A DNA stretch of 6,836 nucleotides from NCBI GenBank assembly GCA_002305125.1, contig DBQG01000052.1, forward strand, positions 1 to 6,836, read 5' to 3'. Below, one piece after another: positions 1 to 4,715 of this stretch (positions are counted from its first letter, which is position 1; every line of letters begins with the position of its first letter). The DNA comes from Patescibacteria group bacterium UBA1400. GTDB lineage: Bacteria > Patescibacteriota > Microgenomatia > UBA1400. The notes under the pieces were generated by a model. That model searched no databases and was not told the origin of the DNA. It was given only the letters and a program-made list of their open reading frames with translations. The translations under genes were made by a program, and so were the position numbers.

Positions 1-175
1 CCAGCATTTTTTCCATCATCTCACCTTTAAAATAAACACCAGCGTCTTTACCATTAACTTCTATACCACCTTTTTTATTATAAAGTCTGACTCTAGCTAC
101 GGCTGTTTTTCTTCTGCCGACAGCATAAACATAAGGAGATTTTTGAGTTGTTTTAGCACTATTTGTTTTTGCCAT
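1..175 (-). CDS. rpsI: 30S ribosomal protein uS9 (S9), 5' part; runs off the window
   Basis: The first 58 codons of uS9, a small-subunit head protein whose C-terminal tail, not present here, reaches the P-site tRNA. The diagnostic N-terminal block is visible: YAVGRRKTAVARVRL at residues 17-31, followed by a Gly-rich turn and IEVNGKD at 38-44, matching the family consensus GRRKxAVARVRL...VNGK. The preceding residues form a short Ser/Thr/Lys-rich leader. The ATG shares its A with the TAA stop of rplM (TAATG), so initiation is probably coupled to uL13 translation. A weak Shine-Dalgarno-like GAAGGCGG lies about 10 nt upstream inside rplM. The uL13-uS9 pairing is one of the most conserved bacterial gene pairs, which supports the call despite truncation. 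The gene continues beyond base 1 and its end cannot be seen. Confidence 0.95.
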   Translation of the reverse strand, partial: MAKTNSAKTTQKSPYVYAVGRRKTAVARVRLYNKKGGIEVNGKDAGVYFKGEMMEKML

Positions 176-699
176 TATTTTTTACCGCCTTCTTTTTTAA
201 CCTTTATTTCTTTTGGCTCTTTTTTAACAACCACTTTATCTTGTTTATTTTGCTTAACTTCTTCTACTAATTCTTTTTTATCCTGAGCTATAAACTTATC
301 CTCATAAATATGCTTATCGTCAACAAAAACTTTAAGTCTTCTTAATCTTTCATTCCTTAATTTATTCTTAGGCAACATGTTTTTAACCGCCAGTTCAATA
401 ACTTTCCGGGGGTCTCTAGCCATTAACTGTTCAAATGTTCTTTCTTTAAATCCGCCGGGATAACCAGAATGACGGTAGTACTTTTTTTCACTAAACTTTT
501 TACCGGTAACCTTAACATCTTTGGCATTAACAGCCACAATCCAGTCGCCGCAATCAAGCCAAGGAACATAATAAACCTTATCTTTTCCCTGCAACAGCTT
601 AGCGATTCTGGTGGCCGTTCTGCCTAAAACTTGACCCTTAAGATCAATTAAATGCCAATGTCTTTTAATGTCTTTTTTTTTAGTTGAATAGGTTGTCAT
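175..699 (-). CDS. rplM: 50S ribosomal protein uL13 (L13) with lysine-rich C-terminal extension
   Basis: An early-assembling large-subunit protein that binds 23S rRNA. The core matches the family: HWHLIDLKGQVLGRTATRIA near residues 14-33, VNAKDVKVTGKK at 57-68, YYRHSGYPGG at 74-83 and the hallmark MLPKNKLR at 108-115. The product is 174 residues, whereas bacterial uL13 is usually about 140-150. The excess is a low-complexity Lys/Glu/Val tail from about residue 139 to the end. The usual DTGD of the central segment reads DCGD (49-52). The start follows family length and the normal TYS-K opening. Its ATGA start overlaps the rplQ TGA stop by 4 nt and no GG-containing Shine-Dalgarno precedes it, only an A-rich stretch, so translation is probably coupled to bL17. 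The stop overlaps the rpsI start. Confidence 0.97.
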   Translation of the reverse strand: MTTYSTKKKDIKRHWHLIDLKGQVLGRTATRIAKLLQGKDKVYYVPWLDCGDWIVAVNAKDVKVTGKKFSEKKYYRHSGYPGGFKERTFEQLMARDPRKVIELAVKNMLPKNKLRNERLRRLKVFVDDKHIYEDKFIAQDKKELVEEVKQNKQDKVVVKKEPKEIKVKKEGGKK

Positions 700-1151
700 T
701 TTTTCTTTTTAACTTTATCTTTTTTTTCTGTTTCTTTTTTAGATTGCTTGGATTTTTGGGATTTTTTCTCCGCATCCTTACTCTGATCTTCTTTTTTCTT
801 TTCCGTCAACTCAATTTTAACCATCATGGCATCATCTCCTCTTCTTTTTCCCAAGTTAACCAATCTGGTAAACCCGCTTTTTTTAGCTTTAAATCTGGGA
901 GCCACCTCATCCACTAGCTTATTAACTGCCTGTTTATTGGGTAAAAAAGCCAGTATCTGCCGCCTAACATGCAAACTGCTAACTTGGGCTTTGCCTATAA
1001 GTTTATCTGCCAATCTTTTTACAGCCTTAGCTTTGGCTTGAGTAGTCTTAATCTCCTCATGAATAATCAAGGCTCCGATTAAGCTTCTAAACAAGGCTTT
1101 TCTCTGGCCAGTATTTCTTCCCAGCTTTTTACCTTTTTTTCTATGTCTCAT
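696..1151 (-). CDS. rplQ: 50S ribosomal protein bL17 (L17) with lysine-rich C-terminal tail
   Basis: A bacteria-specific large-subunit protein located near the exit-tunnel side of the 50S subunit. The family signature is complete: MRHRKKGKKLGRNTGQRKAL at 1-20, the HEEIKTTQAKAKAVK segment at 31-45, HVRRQILAFL at 61-70, APRF at 84-87, and FTRLVNLGKRRGDDA at 94-108. The conserved fold ends near residue 116. Residues 117-151 are an extra, almost pure Lys/Glu/Asp/Ser/Gln tail ending in five lysines, giving 151 residues against the usual 115-130. The start codon shares a base with the rpoA stop (TAATG) and has a good Shine-Dalgarno inside the last rpoA codons. The end overlaps rplM as ATGA. The rpoA-rplQ order is the standard end of the alpha operon. 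Confidence 0.98.
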   Translation of the reverse strand: MRHRKKGKKLGRNTGQRKALFRSLIGALIIHEEIKTTQAKAKAVKRLADKLIGKAQVSSLHVRRQILAFLPNKQAVNKLVDEVAPRFKAKKSGFTRLVNLGKRRGDDAMMVKIELTEKKKEDQSKDAEKKSQKSKQSKKETEKKDKVKKKK

Positions 1152-2071
1152 TACTCTTCCTTTAAAGAAGCAGTTTTAGTCTTAAGCTTCTTTTTAACTA
1201 TTTCCACTGATTTTGCCCCTAAATTTTTAACCTTGCTTAAATCTTCATCAGAAGCTTTAACTAGATCTTTAACAGTTGGGTAACCGCCCCTTCTTAAAGC
1301 ATTGGCAATCCTAGTGGGAAGATTCAACTCTTCCACTGTCAGCTTCATTACCTCATTATCTTCTGGTTTTTCCTCTTCCTTTTCTTCTTTTTTATCAAAA
1401 ACGGGTTTAAAAACCTGAGTGAAATAAGCAGCCATTATCTGGGCTACCTGTTCCACTGCCTCCTGGGGTTTAATAGTTCCATCGGTCCAAACCTCCAGAA
1501 TTAACCTGTCATAGTCTGTTCTTCTACCGACACGGGTTGCCTCAACCGTATAGTTAACCCTGGTAACAGGGGTAAAGGCAGCATCCACAGCTATCATTCC
1601 AACCGTATCGCTAACATGCTCATCATCTGTCATATAACCAAATCCTTTTTTAATCCAAACCTCTGCGCTTAAATTTGATTTTTTATCTGTTAATTCAGCA
1701 ATTTTAAGATCTTTATTAACAATTTTTACATTAGCTGGAGTTTTAATATCTGCAGCCGTAACTGTTTTGGCTCCTTTAACCGACAAGGTTAACTTGACTT
1801 CCTTATCTCCATCATAAACAAGCCTTAACTGCTTAAGATTTAAAATAAATTCTACAATATCTTCTTTAAGTCCTTTAAGGGTTGAGAACTGATGACGAAC
1901 GCCGTCAATTTTAACTTTAGTAACAGCCGTTCCCGGAAGACTGGATAACAAACCCCGTCTTAAAGAGTTACCTAAAGTATGACCATAACCTTGCTCTAAA
2001 GGTTCAAAAACCAATTTAGCGTAGTCTTTTTTCTCTTCTTTTGCTTCAATTTTAAATGAAGGTTTAAACAT
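1151..2071 (-). CDS. rpoA: DNA-directed RNA polymerase alpha subunit
   Basis: The alpha dimer nucleates RNA polymerase assembly and its C-terminal domain contacts UP elements and activators. The N-terminal domain covers about residues 1-225, with GYGHTLGNSLRRGLLSSLPG at 28-47 as the hallmark dimerisation/assembly segment, VKIDGVRHQFSTL at 53-65, and the MTDDEHVSDTVG region at 147-158 corresponding to the insert that contacts beta/beta'. A highly charged Lys/Glu linker (about 227-240) leads to an alpha-CTD with the helix-hairpin-helix VEELNLPTRIANALRRGGY at 246-264 and NLGAKSVEIV at 283-292. By alignment from memory, R254, N257, K287 and S288 correspond to E. coli R265, N268, K298 and S299, which contact DNA, so the CTD looks functional. 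Length is 306 residues against 329 in E. coli; the difference is mainly a shorter C-terminal end. It is preceded by a clear Shine-Dalgarno 14 nt after rpsD. Confidence 0.98.
   Translation of the reverse strand: MFKPSFKIEAKEEKKDYAKLVFEPLEQGYGHTLGNSLRRGLLSSLPGTAVTKVKIDGVRHQFSTLKGLKEDIVEFILNLKQLRLVYDGDKEVKLTLSVKGAKTVTAADIKTPANVKIVNKDLKIAELTDKKSNLSAEVWIKKGFGYMTDDEHVSDTVGMIAVDAAFTPVTRVNYTVEATRVGRRTDYDRLILEVWTDGTIKPQEAVEQVAQIMAAYFTQVFKPVFDKKEEKEEEKPEDNEVMKLTVEELNLPTRIANALRRGGYPTVKDLVKASDEDLSKVKNLGAKSVEIVKKKLKTKTASLKEE
1158..1163 (-). promoter_or_regulatory. Shine-Dalgarno for rplQ, inside the rpoA 3' end
   Basis: The minus strand reads AAAGGA, then 6 nt, then the rplQ ATG. The site lies within the last codons of rpoA, so initiation of bL17 can follow termination of alpha at the TAATG overlap directly. 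Seen directly; its use is inferred. Confidence 0.7.
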
Positions 2072-2075
2072 ATTT

Positions 2076-2082
2076 CTCCTTT
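2076..2082 (-). promoter_or_regulatory. Shine-Dalgarno for rpoA
   Basis: The minus strand reads AAAGGAG, 4 nt before the rpoA ATG. It is the strongest anti-SD match in the window and occupies most of the 14-nt rpsD-rpoA gap, suggesting independent ribosome loading on rpoA. The spacing is on the short side. Confidence 0.75.
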
Positions 2083-2085
2083 CAA

Positions 2086-2706
2086 CTATCTTGAGTAAAA
2101 CTCGACAATTAATTGTTCGTTAAGATCAAGTTCCATTTCTTCCTTTTCCGGAAGACGTTCCATTTTAGCTACCACAGCCTTTTTTTTCAACCAAGCAGGA
2201 ATAGCCCCTTTTTGCTCCAAGGCTTTTTTGGTTACCTCAAGCTTTAAACAGGCCGGAGTTAAAGTAATTGTTTGCCCAGGAACTACCTGATAAGAAGGAA
2301 CATTAACTTTCTTACCGTCAACAATACACATTCCATGACTAATAATTTGCCTAGCAATAGATCGAGAAATAGTCAGACCAGAACGGAAAAGAACATTATC
2401 AAGTCTTGTTTCTAAAAGCTGAAATAGTTTTTTACCTGTTTCACCCTTATACTGAGAGGCCTTTTTGTAATAGTTTTTGAATACTTGCTCCACCACTCCG
2501 TAAACTCTTTTGGCTTTTTGCTTTTCTCTTAAATGAATTCCGTAGTCAGATAATCTACCTACTCTTTTTTGACCATGCTGTCCCGGAGGTAAAGCTCCTT
2601 TTCGCTCAATAGGACATTTTTGCGAATAACAACGCTCACCCTTTAAAAAGAGCTTAGCGCCTTCCCGCCTGCATAATTTGCATTTAACACCTGTTAATGT
2701 AACCAT
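2086..2706 (-). CDS. rpsD: 30S ribosomal protein uS4 (S4), zinc-binding form
   Basis: A primary 16S rRNA-binding protein that initiates assembly of the 30S body; in well-studied bacteria uS4 is also a translational autoregulator. The N-terminus carries an intact zinc site, C9-x2-C12-x13-C26-x4-C31, with the same spacing as the Thermus thermophilus protein. Then come PPGQHGQ at 40-46, the YGIHLREKQKAKRVYG helix at 55-70, and the S4 RNA-binding domain from about 98 to 150 (LETRLDNVLFRSG, ISRSIARQIISHG, VPGQ). The length of 206 residues is normal, and the start is fixed by the distance to the first Cys. The stop is TAG, the only one among the complete genes here. Unusually, the 23-nt gap before its ATG is pure A/T apart from one C and contains no Shine-Dalgarno. 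A TATAAT sits at its upstream edge. Confidence 0.98.
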   Translation of the reverse strand: MVTLTGVKCKLCRREGAKLFLKGERCYSQKCPIERKGALPPGQHGQKRVGRLSDYGIHLREKQKAKRVYGVVEQVFKNYYKKASQYKGETGKKLFQLLETRLDNVLFRSGLTISRSIARQIISHGMCIVDGKKVNVPSYQVVPGQTITLTPACLKLEVTKKALEQKGAIPAWLKKKAVVAKMERLPEKEEMELDLNEQLIVEFYSR

Positions 2707-2728
2707 AGATTTAAAATAAATTTAATAT

Positions 2729-2734
2729 ATTATA
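2729..2734 (-). promoter_or_regulatory. Possible internal -10 element upstream of rpsD
   Basis: A perfect TATAAT on the minus strand overlaps the rpsK stop codon (GTATAAT). If used, the start point would be near 2722, giving a leader of about 16 nt before rpsD. There is no recognisable -35 box at 16-18 nt spacing (that stretch is purine-rich GAAGAAGAG-type coding sequence) and no TG extension. In A/T-rich DNA such a hexamer can arise by chance, so this is tentative. Confidence 0.25.
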
Positions 2735-3101
2735 CTCTTCTTCTCTTCTTGGGCCGACAGCCGTTATGAGGAATGGGAGTAACATCAGCAATCATACTTA
2801 CCCTTACACCGCTATCCCTTAACACTCTTAAACCTGCATCTCTGCCCGGTCCCGGTCCTTTAATAAACACTCTAGCTTCTCTTAAACCATACTCCTTAGC
2901 TTTTTGCAAGGCATCTTCCAAAGCTGAGGTAGCAGCAAAAGGAGTGGATTTACGGGAACCCTTAAAACCAACCTTGCCCGTAGCACTCCAACACAAAGTA
3001 TTACCCGATTCATCGGTAATAGTAACTAAAGTATTATTAAAAGTAGCAGTAATGTATATTCTACCTTTAGTAACTTTTTTAAATTGTTTTGTTTTTGCCA
3101 T
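2730..3101 (-). CDS. rpsK: 30S ribosomal protein uS11 (S11)
   Basis: A small-subunit platform protein next to the mRNA exit/E site and the anti-Shine-Dalgarno end of 16S rRNA. The family core is plain: GRIYITATFNNTLVTITD at 13-30, the GFKGSRKSTPFAA segment at 45-57, VFIKGPGPGRDAGLR at 78-92, and the terminal DVTPIPHNGCRPKKRRRV at 106-123. The length of 123 residues is typical. The segment usually ending WSSAG reads CWSATG here (37-42). The N-terminus is shorter than in many homologues but matches the common basic MAK opening. The ATG lies 10 nt after the rpsM TGA stop. The only upstream anti-SD match is weak (GTGAG at 9 nt, with AGGA further away at 16 nt). The order rpsM-rpsK-rpsD-rpoA is the classic alpha operon. 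Confidence 0.98.
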   Translation of the reverse strand: MAKTKQFKKVTKGRIYITATFNNTLVTITDESGNTLCWSATGKVGFKGSRKSTPFAATSALEDALQKAKEYGLREARVFIKGPGPGRDAGLRVLRDSGVRVSMIADVTPIPHNGCRPKKRRRV

Positions 3102-3111
3102 TATATTTTTC

Positions 3112-3528
3112 TCACTTTCCTGCTGCTTTTGATTTTTGAGATGCTTCTTGTTTTTGTAGTAAATCTTTTTTCATAGCACCGACAGTAGCTCTTTTACCTC
3201 TTTTAGTTCTAGCATTAGATCTTGTTCTCTGTCCTCTTGAAGGCAAACCCATAGTATGCCTTTCTCCCCGGTAACTGGCTATTTGTCTTAATCTTTTAAT
3301 GTTTTCGGTTACAATCTTTTTTAAAGCTCCCTCTGTAGAAACGCTGCTAAGCTCTTTTTGCAACCTACTAACTTCTTCATTAGATAGGGTTTTAACTCTC
3401 TTTTCCGGATCAACATTGGCCTTTTCCAATACTTCTAAGGCCAGCTTGTCTCCAATGCCATAAATATAAGTTAAGGCAATCTTAGTTTTTTTTGCTTCTG
3501 GTATTTCTATTCCTGATATTCTAACCAT
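3112..3528 (-). CDS. rpsM: 30S ribosomal protein uS13 (S13)
   Basis: A head protein of the 30S subunit that forms bridges to the 50S subunit and contacts P-site tRNA through its basic tail. Visible features are VRISGIEIP at 2-10, the helix-hairpin-helix-like YIYGIGDKLALEVLEKA at 21-37, and the strongly conserved SYRGERHTMGLPSRGQRTRS at 85-104 continuing into NARTKRGKRA. Homologues usually end soon after that block at about 115-125 residues. Here a further Lys/Gln/Ala/Ser stretch (from about 117) extends the protein to 138. The start is set by the canonical opening and by a Shine-Dalgarno that overlaps the rpmJ stop 8 nt upstream. It ends in TGA, so the standard bacterial code applies. Confidence 0.98.
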   Translation of the reverse strand: MVRISGIEIPEAKKTKIALTYIYGIGDKLALEVLEKANVDPEKRVKTLSNEEVSRLQKELSSVSTEGALKKIVTENIKRLRQIASYRGERHTMGLPSRGQRTRSNARTKRGKRATVGAMKKDLLQKQEASQKSKAAGK

Positions 3529-3533
3529 TTTTT

Positions 3534-3539
3534 TCCTTA
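3534..3539 (-). promoter_or_regulatory. Shine-Dalgarno for rpsM, merged with the rpmJ stop codon
   Basis: The minus strand reads TAAGGA followed by 5 nt and the rpsM ATG. The TAA is the rpmJ stop codon itself, so the ribosome finishing bL36 ends exactly on the uS13 ribosome-binding site. Seen directly; coupling is inferred. Confidence 0.65.
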
Positions 3540-3650
3540 TCCCTGTTTCTGTTTGTGTCTTGGATTCTCACAAACAATATAAACGCTTCCTCTGCGTTTA
3601 ACAACTTTACATTTTTTACAACGTTTTTTAACAGATGCTTGTACTTTCAT
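3537..3650 (-). CDS. rpmJ: 50S ribosomal protein bL36 (L36), zinc-binding form
   Basis: A small gene of 37 codons plus TAA. The translation begins MKVQASVKKRCKKCKVVKRR and ends NPRHKQKQG, matching the bL36 family at its usual length of 37-38 residues. The zinc ribbon ligands are all present: C11, C14, C27 and H32. bL36 is a late-assembling 23S rRNA-binding protein near the GTPase-associated side of the 50S. Its ATG shares an A with the infA TAA stop (TAATG), and no Shine-Dalgarno is seen in the end of infA, so re-initiation after IF1 seems likely. The infA-rpmJ-rpsM order is conserved widely in bacteria, which supports the call. Confidence 0.97.
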   Translation of the reverse strand: MKVQASVKKRCKKCKVVKRRGSVYIVCENPRHKQKQG

Positions 3651-3871
3651 TATCTTGAACGGTAAACTATTCTACCTTTCTCCTCATCATAGGGTGTGGT
3701 TTCCACCTGAACCTTATCACCCGGCATAATTCTAATTTTATGGATCCGCATCTTGCCAGCTAAATGACAAAGTAATATTTTACCACTTTCTAATTCTACC
3801 TTAAACATCGTATTAGGCAAAGCCTCTAAAACCACTCCCTCGACCACTTGTTTTGTATTTTTACTATCCAT
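3650..3871 (-). CDS. infA: Translation initiation factor IF-1
   Basis: IF-1 binds the 30S A site and works with IF-2 and IF-3 to select initiator tRNA. The 73-residue product is almost exactly the family length (about 72). It shows the OB-fold signature GVVLEALPNTMFKVELESGK (12-31), HLAGKMRIHKIRIMPGDKV (36-54) and the C-terminal KGRIVYRSR (65-73). The start is secure: an in-frame stop lies only three codons upstream. It is the first gene after the map-infA gap, with a putative promoter starting about 42 nt upstream. The leader is unusual. There is no Shine-Dalgarno at a normal distance; the only match, GAAAGG, ends 17 nt before the ATG, just downstream of an A/T hairpin. The stop overlaps the rpmJ start. 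Confidence 0.97.
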   Translation of the reverse strand: MDSKNTKQVVEGVVLEALPNTMFKVELESGKILLCHLAGKMRIHKIRIMPGDKVQVETTPYDEEKGRIVYRSR

Positions 3872-3893
3872 ATTTAACTAAAAATTAACCTTT

Positions 3894-3910
3894 CAATTTT
3901 AAAAAAATTG
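3894..3910 (-). repeat. A/T-rich inverted repeat in the infA leader
   Basis: The minus strand reads CAATTTT-TTT-AAAATTG, a perfect 7-bp inverted repeat with a 3-nt loop. It would lie at the very 5' end of a transcript starting near 3913 and ends right before a GAAAGG sequence. The stem has one G-C pair and lacks a following U tract, so it is not a convincing terminator. It could be a weak 5' stem or just low-complexity sequence. Confidence 0.4.
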
Positions 3911-3919
3911 GCCCTTCTA

Positions 3920-3948
3920 ATTTTAACAAAAAAATAGCCTGTTAACAA
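3920..3948 (-). promoter_or_regulatory. Putative sigma-70-type promoter for the infA-rpsI block, overlapping the terminator
   Basis: On the minus strand a -35-like TTGTTA (3943-3948; 4 of 6 consensus) is separated by exactly 17 nt from TAAAAT (3920-3925; 5 of 6 matches to TATAAT). A TG sits one base upstream of the -10 (TGTTAAAAT), an extended -10 element. The expected start is near 3913, giving an infA leader of about 42 nt. The -35 box lies in the loop and stem of the terminator hairpin, and the spacer contains its 3' arm and U tract. It is the best candidate in the only large gap upstream of nine translation genes; the assignment is by pattern only. Confidence 0.5.
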
Positions 3949-3953
3949 GGCTA
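3928..3953 (-). terminator. Intrinsic terminator after map
   Basis: Starting 3 nt after the map stop codon, the minus strand reads TAGCCT-TGTTAAC-AGGCTA followed by seven Ts. That is a perfect 6-bp stem (three G-C pairs) with a 7-nt loop and a U7 tract, the classic layout of a Rho-independent terminator. The stem is short, so partial readthrough into infA is plausible. It would close the secY-adk-cmk-map transcript or attenuate it. Confidence 0.65.
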
Positions 3954-3956
3954 AAT

Positions 3957-4715
3957 TTAAACTTTTGTCAAAACTAAAGGTCCTGTTTTTAAAATAGCGA
4001 TTGTATTTTCGAATACAGCAGCAATTTTACCATCTTTCATTCTAATTGTCCATCTATCGGAAGAATCCACTATTAAATCTGCTTTTCCCAGAGAATAAAT
4101 AACCTCGATTGCTAGAGTCATCCCAGGCTTGAGCTCAGGAGTTTTGCTTATTTCAGAACTTAAAAAACAGGGAATGTTTGGCGGTTCATGCAGTTGCTGA
4201 CCCACTCCATGACCGGTTAACGACCGGGAGCAAGTGTAACCAGCTCCCTCAATTGACTGCTGAATTGTCAGGGAAATATCGCCAACATGATTCCCCGGCC
4301 TGGCTACTTTAACAGCTTTAGCCAGAGTCTTTTCGCCTGTTTTTAAAAATGTATCTATTTGCCCAGAACTTTCGCCGACAACAAAACTCCGACACATATC
4401 AGTATTTAAACCCTGATCATAAAGACCGATATCAATACTCACCACATCTCCATTTTCAATCGAATAATCAAAGGGAACTCCGTGAACAATTCCCTCATTA
4501 ATGTTAAGACAAGTGGCCCAGGAATAACCGGGAACTCTTTTAAAAGCCGGCTGACCTCCGGTTTTGGCAATCAACTTACAGGCCTTTTCTTCTATCTCCA
4601 GCAGATTTGTTCCAACTTCCGTTTCCTCAATGAGGGTAAACAAAATTTCTGCCAACTGATGACCCAATCTTTGCATTATTTTAATCTGTCTAGAAGTTTT
4701 TATTAATTCAGTCAT
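3957..4715 (-). CDS. map: Type I methionine aminopeptidase
   Basis: A cytosolic metalloprotease that removes the initiator Met from nascent proteins whose second residue is small. The pita-bread fold is complete in 252 residues (E. coli 264). The five metal ligands can be placed: D95 (SIDIG), D106 (NTDMC), H169 (TGHGVG), E204 (AIE) and E236 (FEN). The substrate-contacting histidines H78 (IVHGVP) and H176 (LHEPP) are also present. There is no N-terminal SH3/zinc extension, so it is the minimal bacterial type Ia form. Two departures from the usual motifs are visible: the IEP after the fourth ligand reads IEV (203-205), and the common EHT around the last ligand reads ENT (236-238). The start shares an A with the cmk stop (TAATG) and has no Shine-Dalgarno. 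A terminator follows the stop at once. Confidence 0.97.
   Translation of the reverse strand: MTELIKTSRQIKIMQRLGHQLAEILFTLIEETEVGTNLLEIEEKACKLIAKTGGQPAFKRVPGYSWATCLNINEGIVHGVPFDYSIENGDVVSIDIGLYDQGLNTDMCRSFVVGESSGQIDTFLKTGEKTLAKAVKVARPGNHVGDISLTIQQSIEGAGYTCSRSLTGHGVGQQLHEPPNIPCFLSSEISKTPELKPGMTLAIEVIYSLGKADLIVDSSDRWTIRMKDGKIAAVFENTIAILKTGPLVLTKV

Noticed and set aside
684..917. Open frame on the plus strand across rplM/rplQ, very Phe/Leu-rich
   Set aside because: It is the antisense of the lysine-rich bL17 tail (AAA/GAA read as TTT/TTC). It has no family resemblance and sits opposite a certain gene.
826..1041. Open frame on the plus strand opposite rplQ
   Set aside because: Antisense shadow of the conserved bL17 core; no Shine-Dalgarno and no recognisable protein.
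2773..3132. 119-codon open frame on the plus strand opposite rpsK, with a hydrophobic C-terminus
   Set aside because: Runs opposite the highly conserved uS11 coding region; the length results from the codon composition of that gene, and no independent evidence supports it.
4482..4706. Open frame on the plus strand opposite the map 5' end
   Set aside because: Antisense shadow of a clear methionine aminopeptidase; no motifs.
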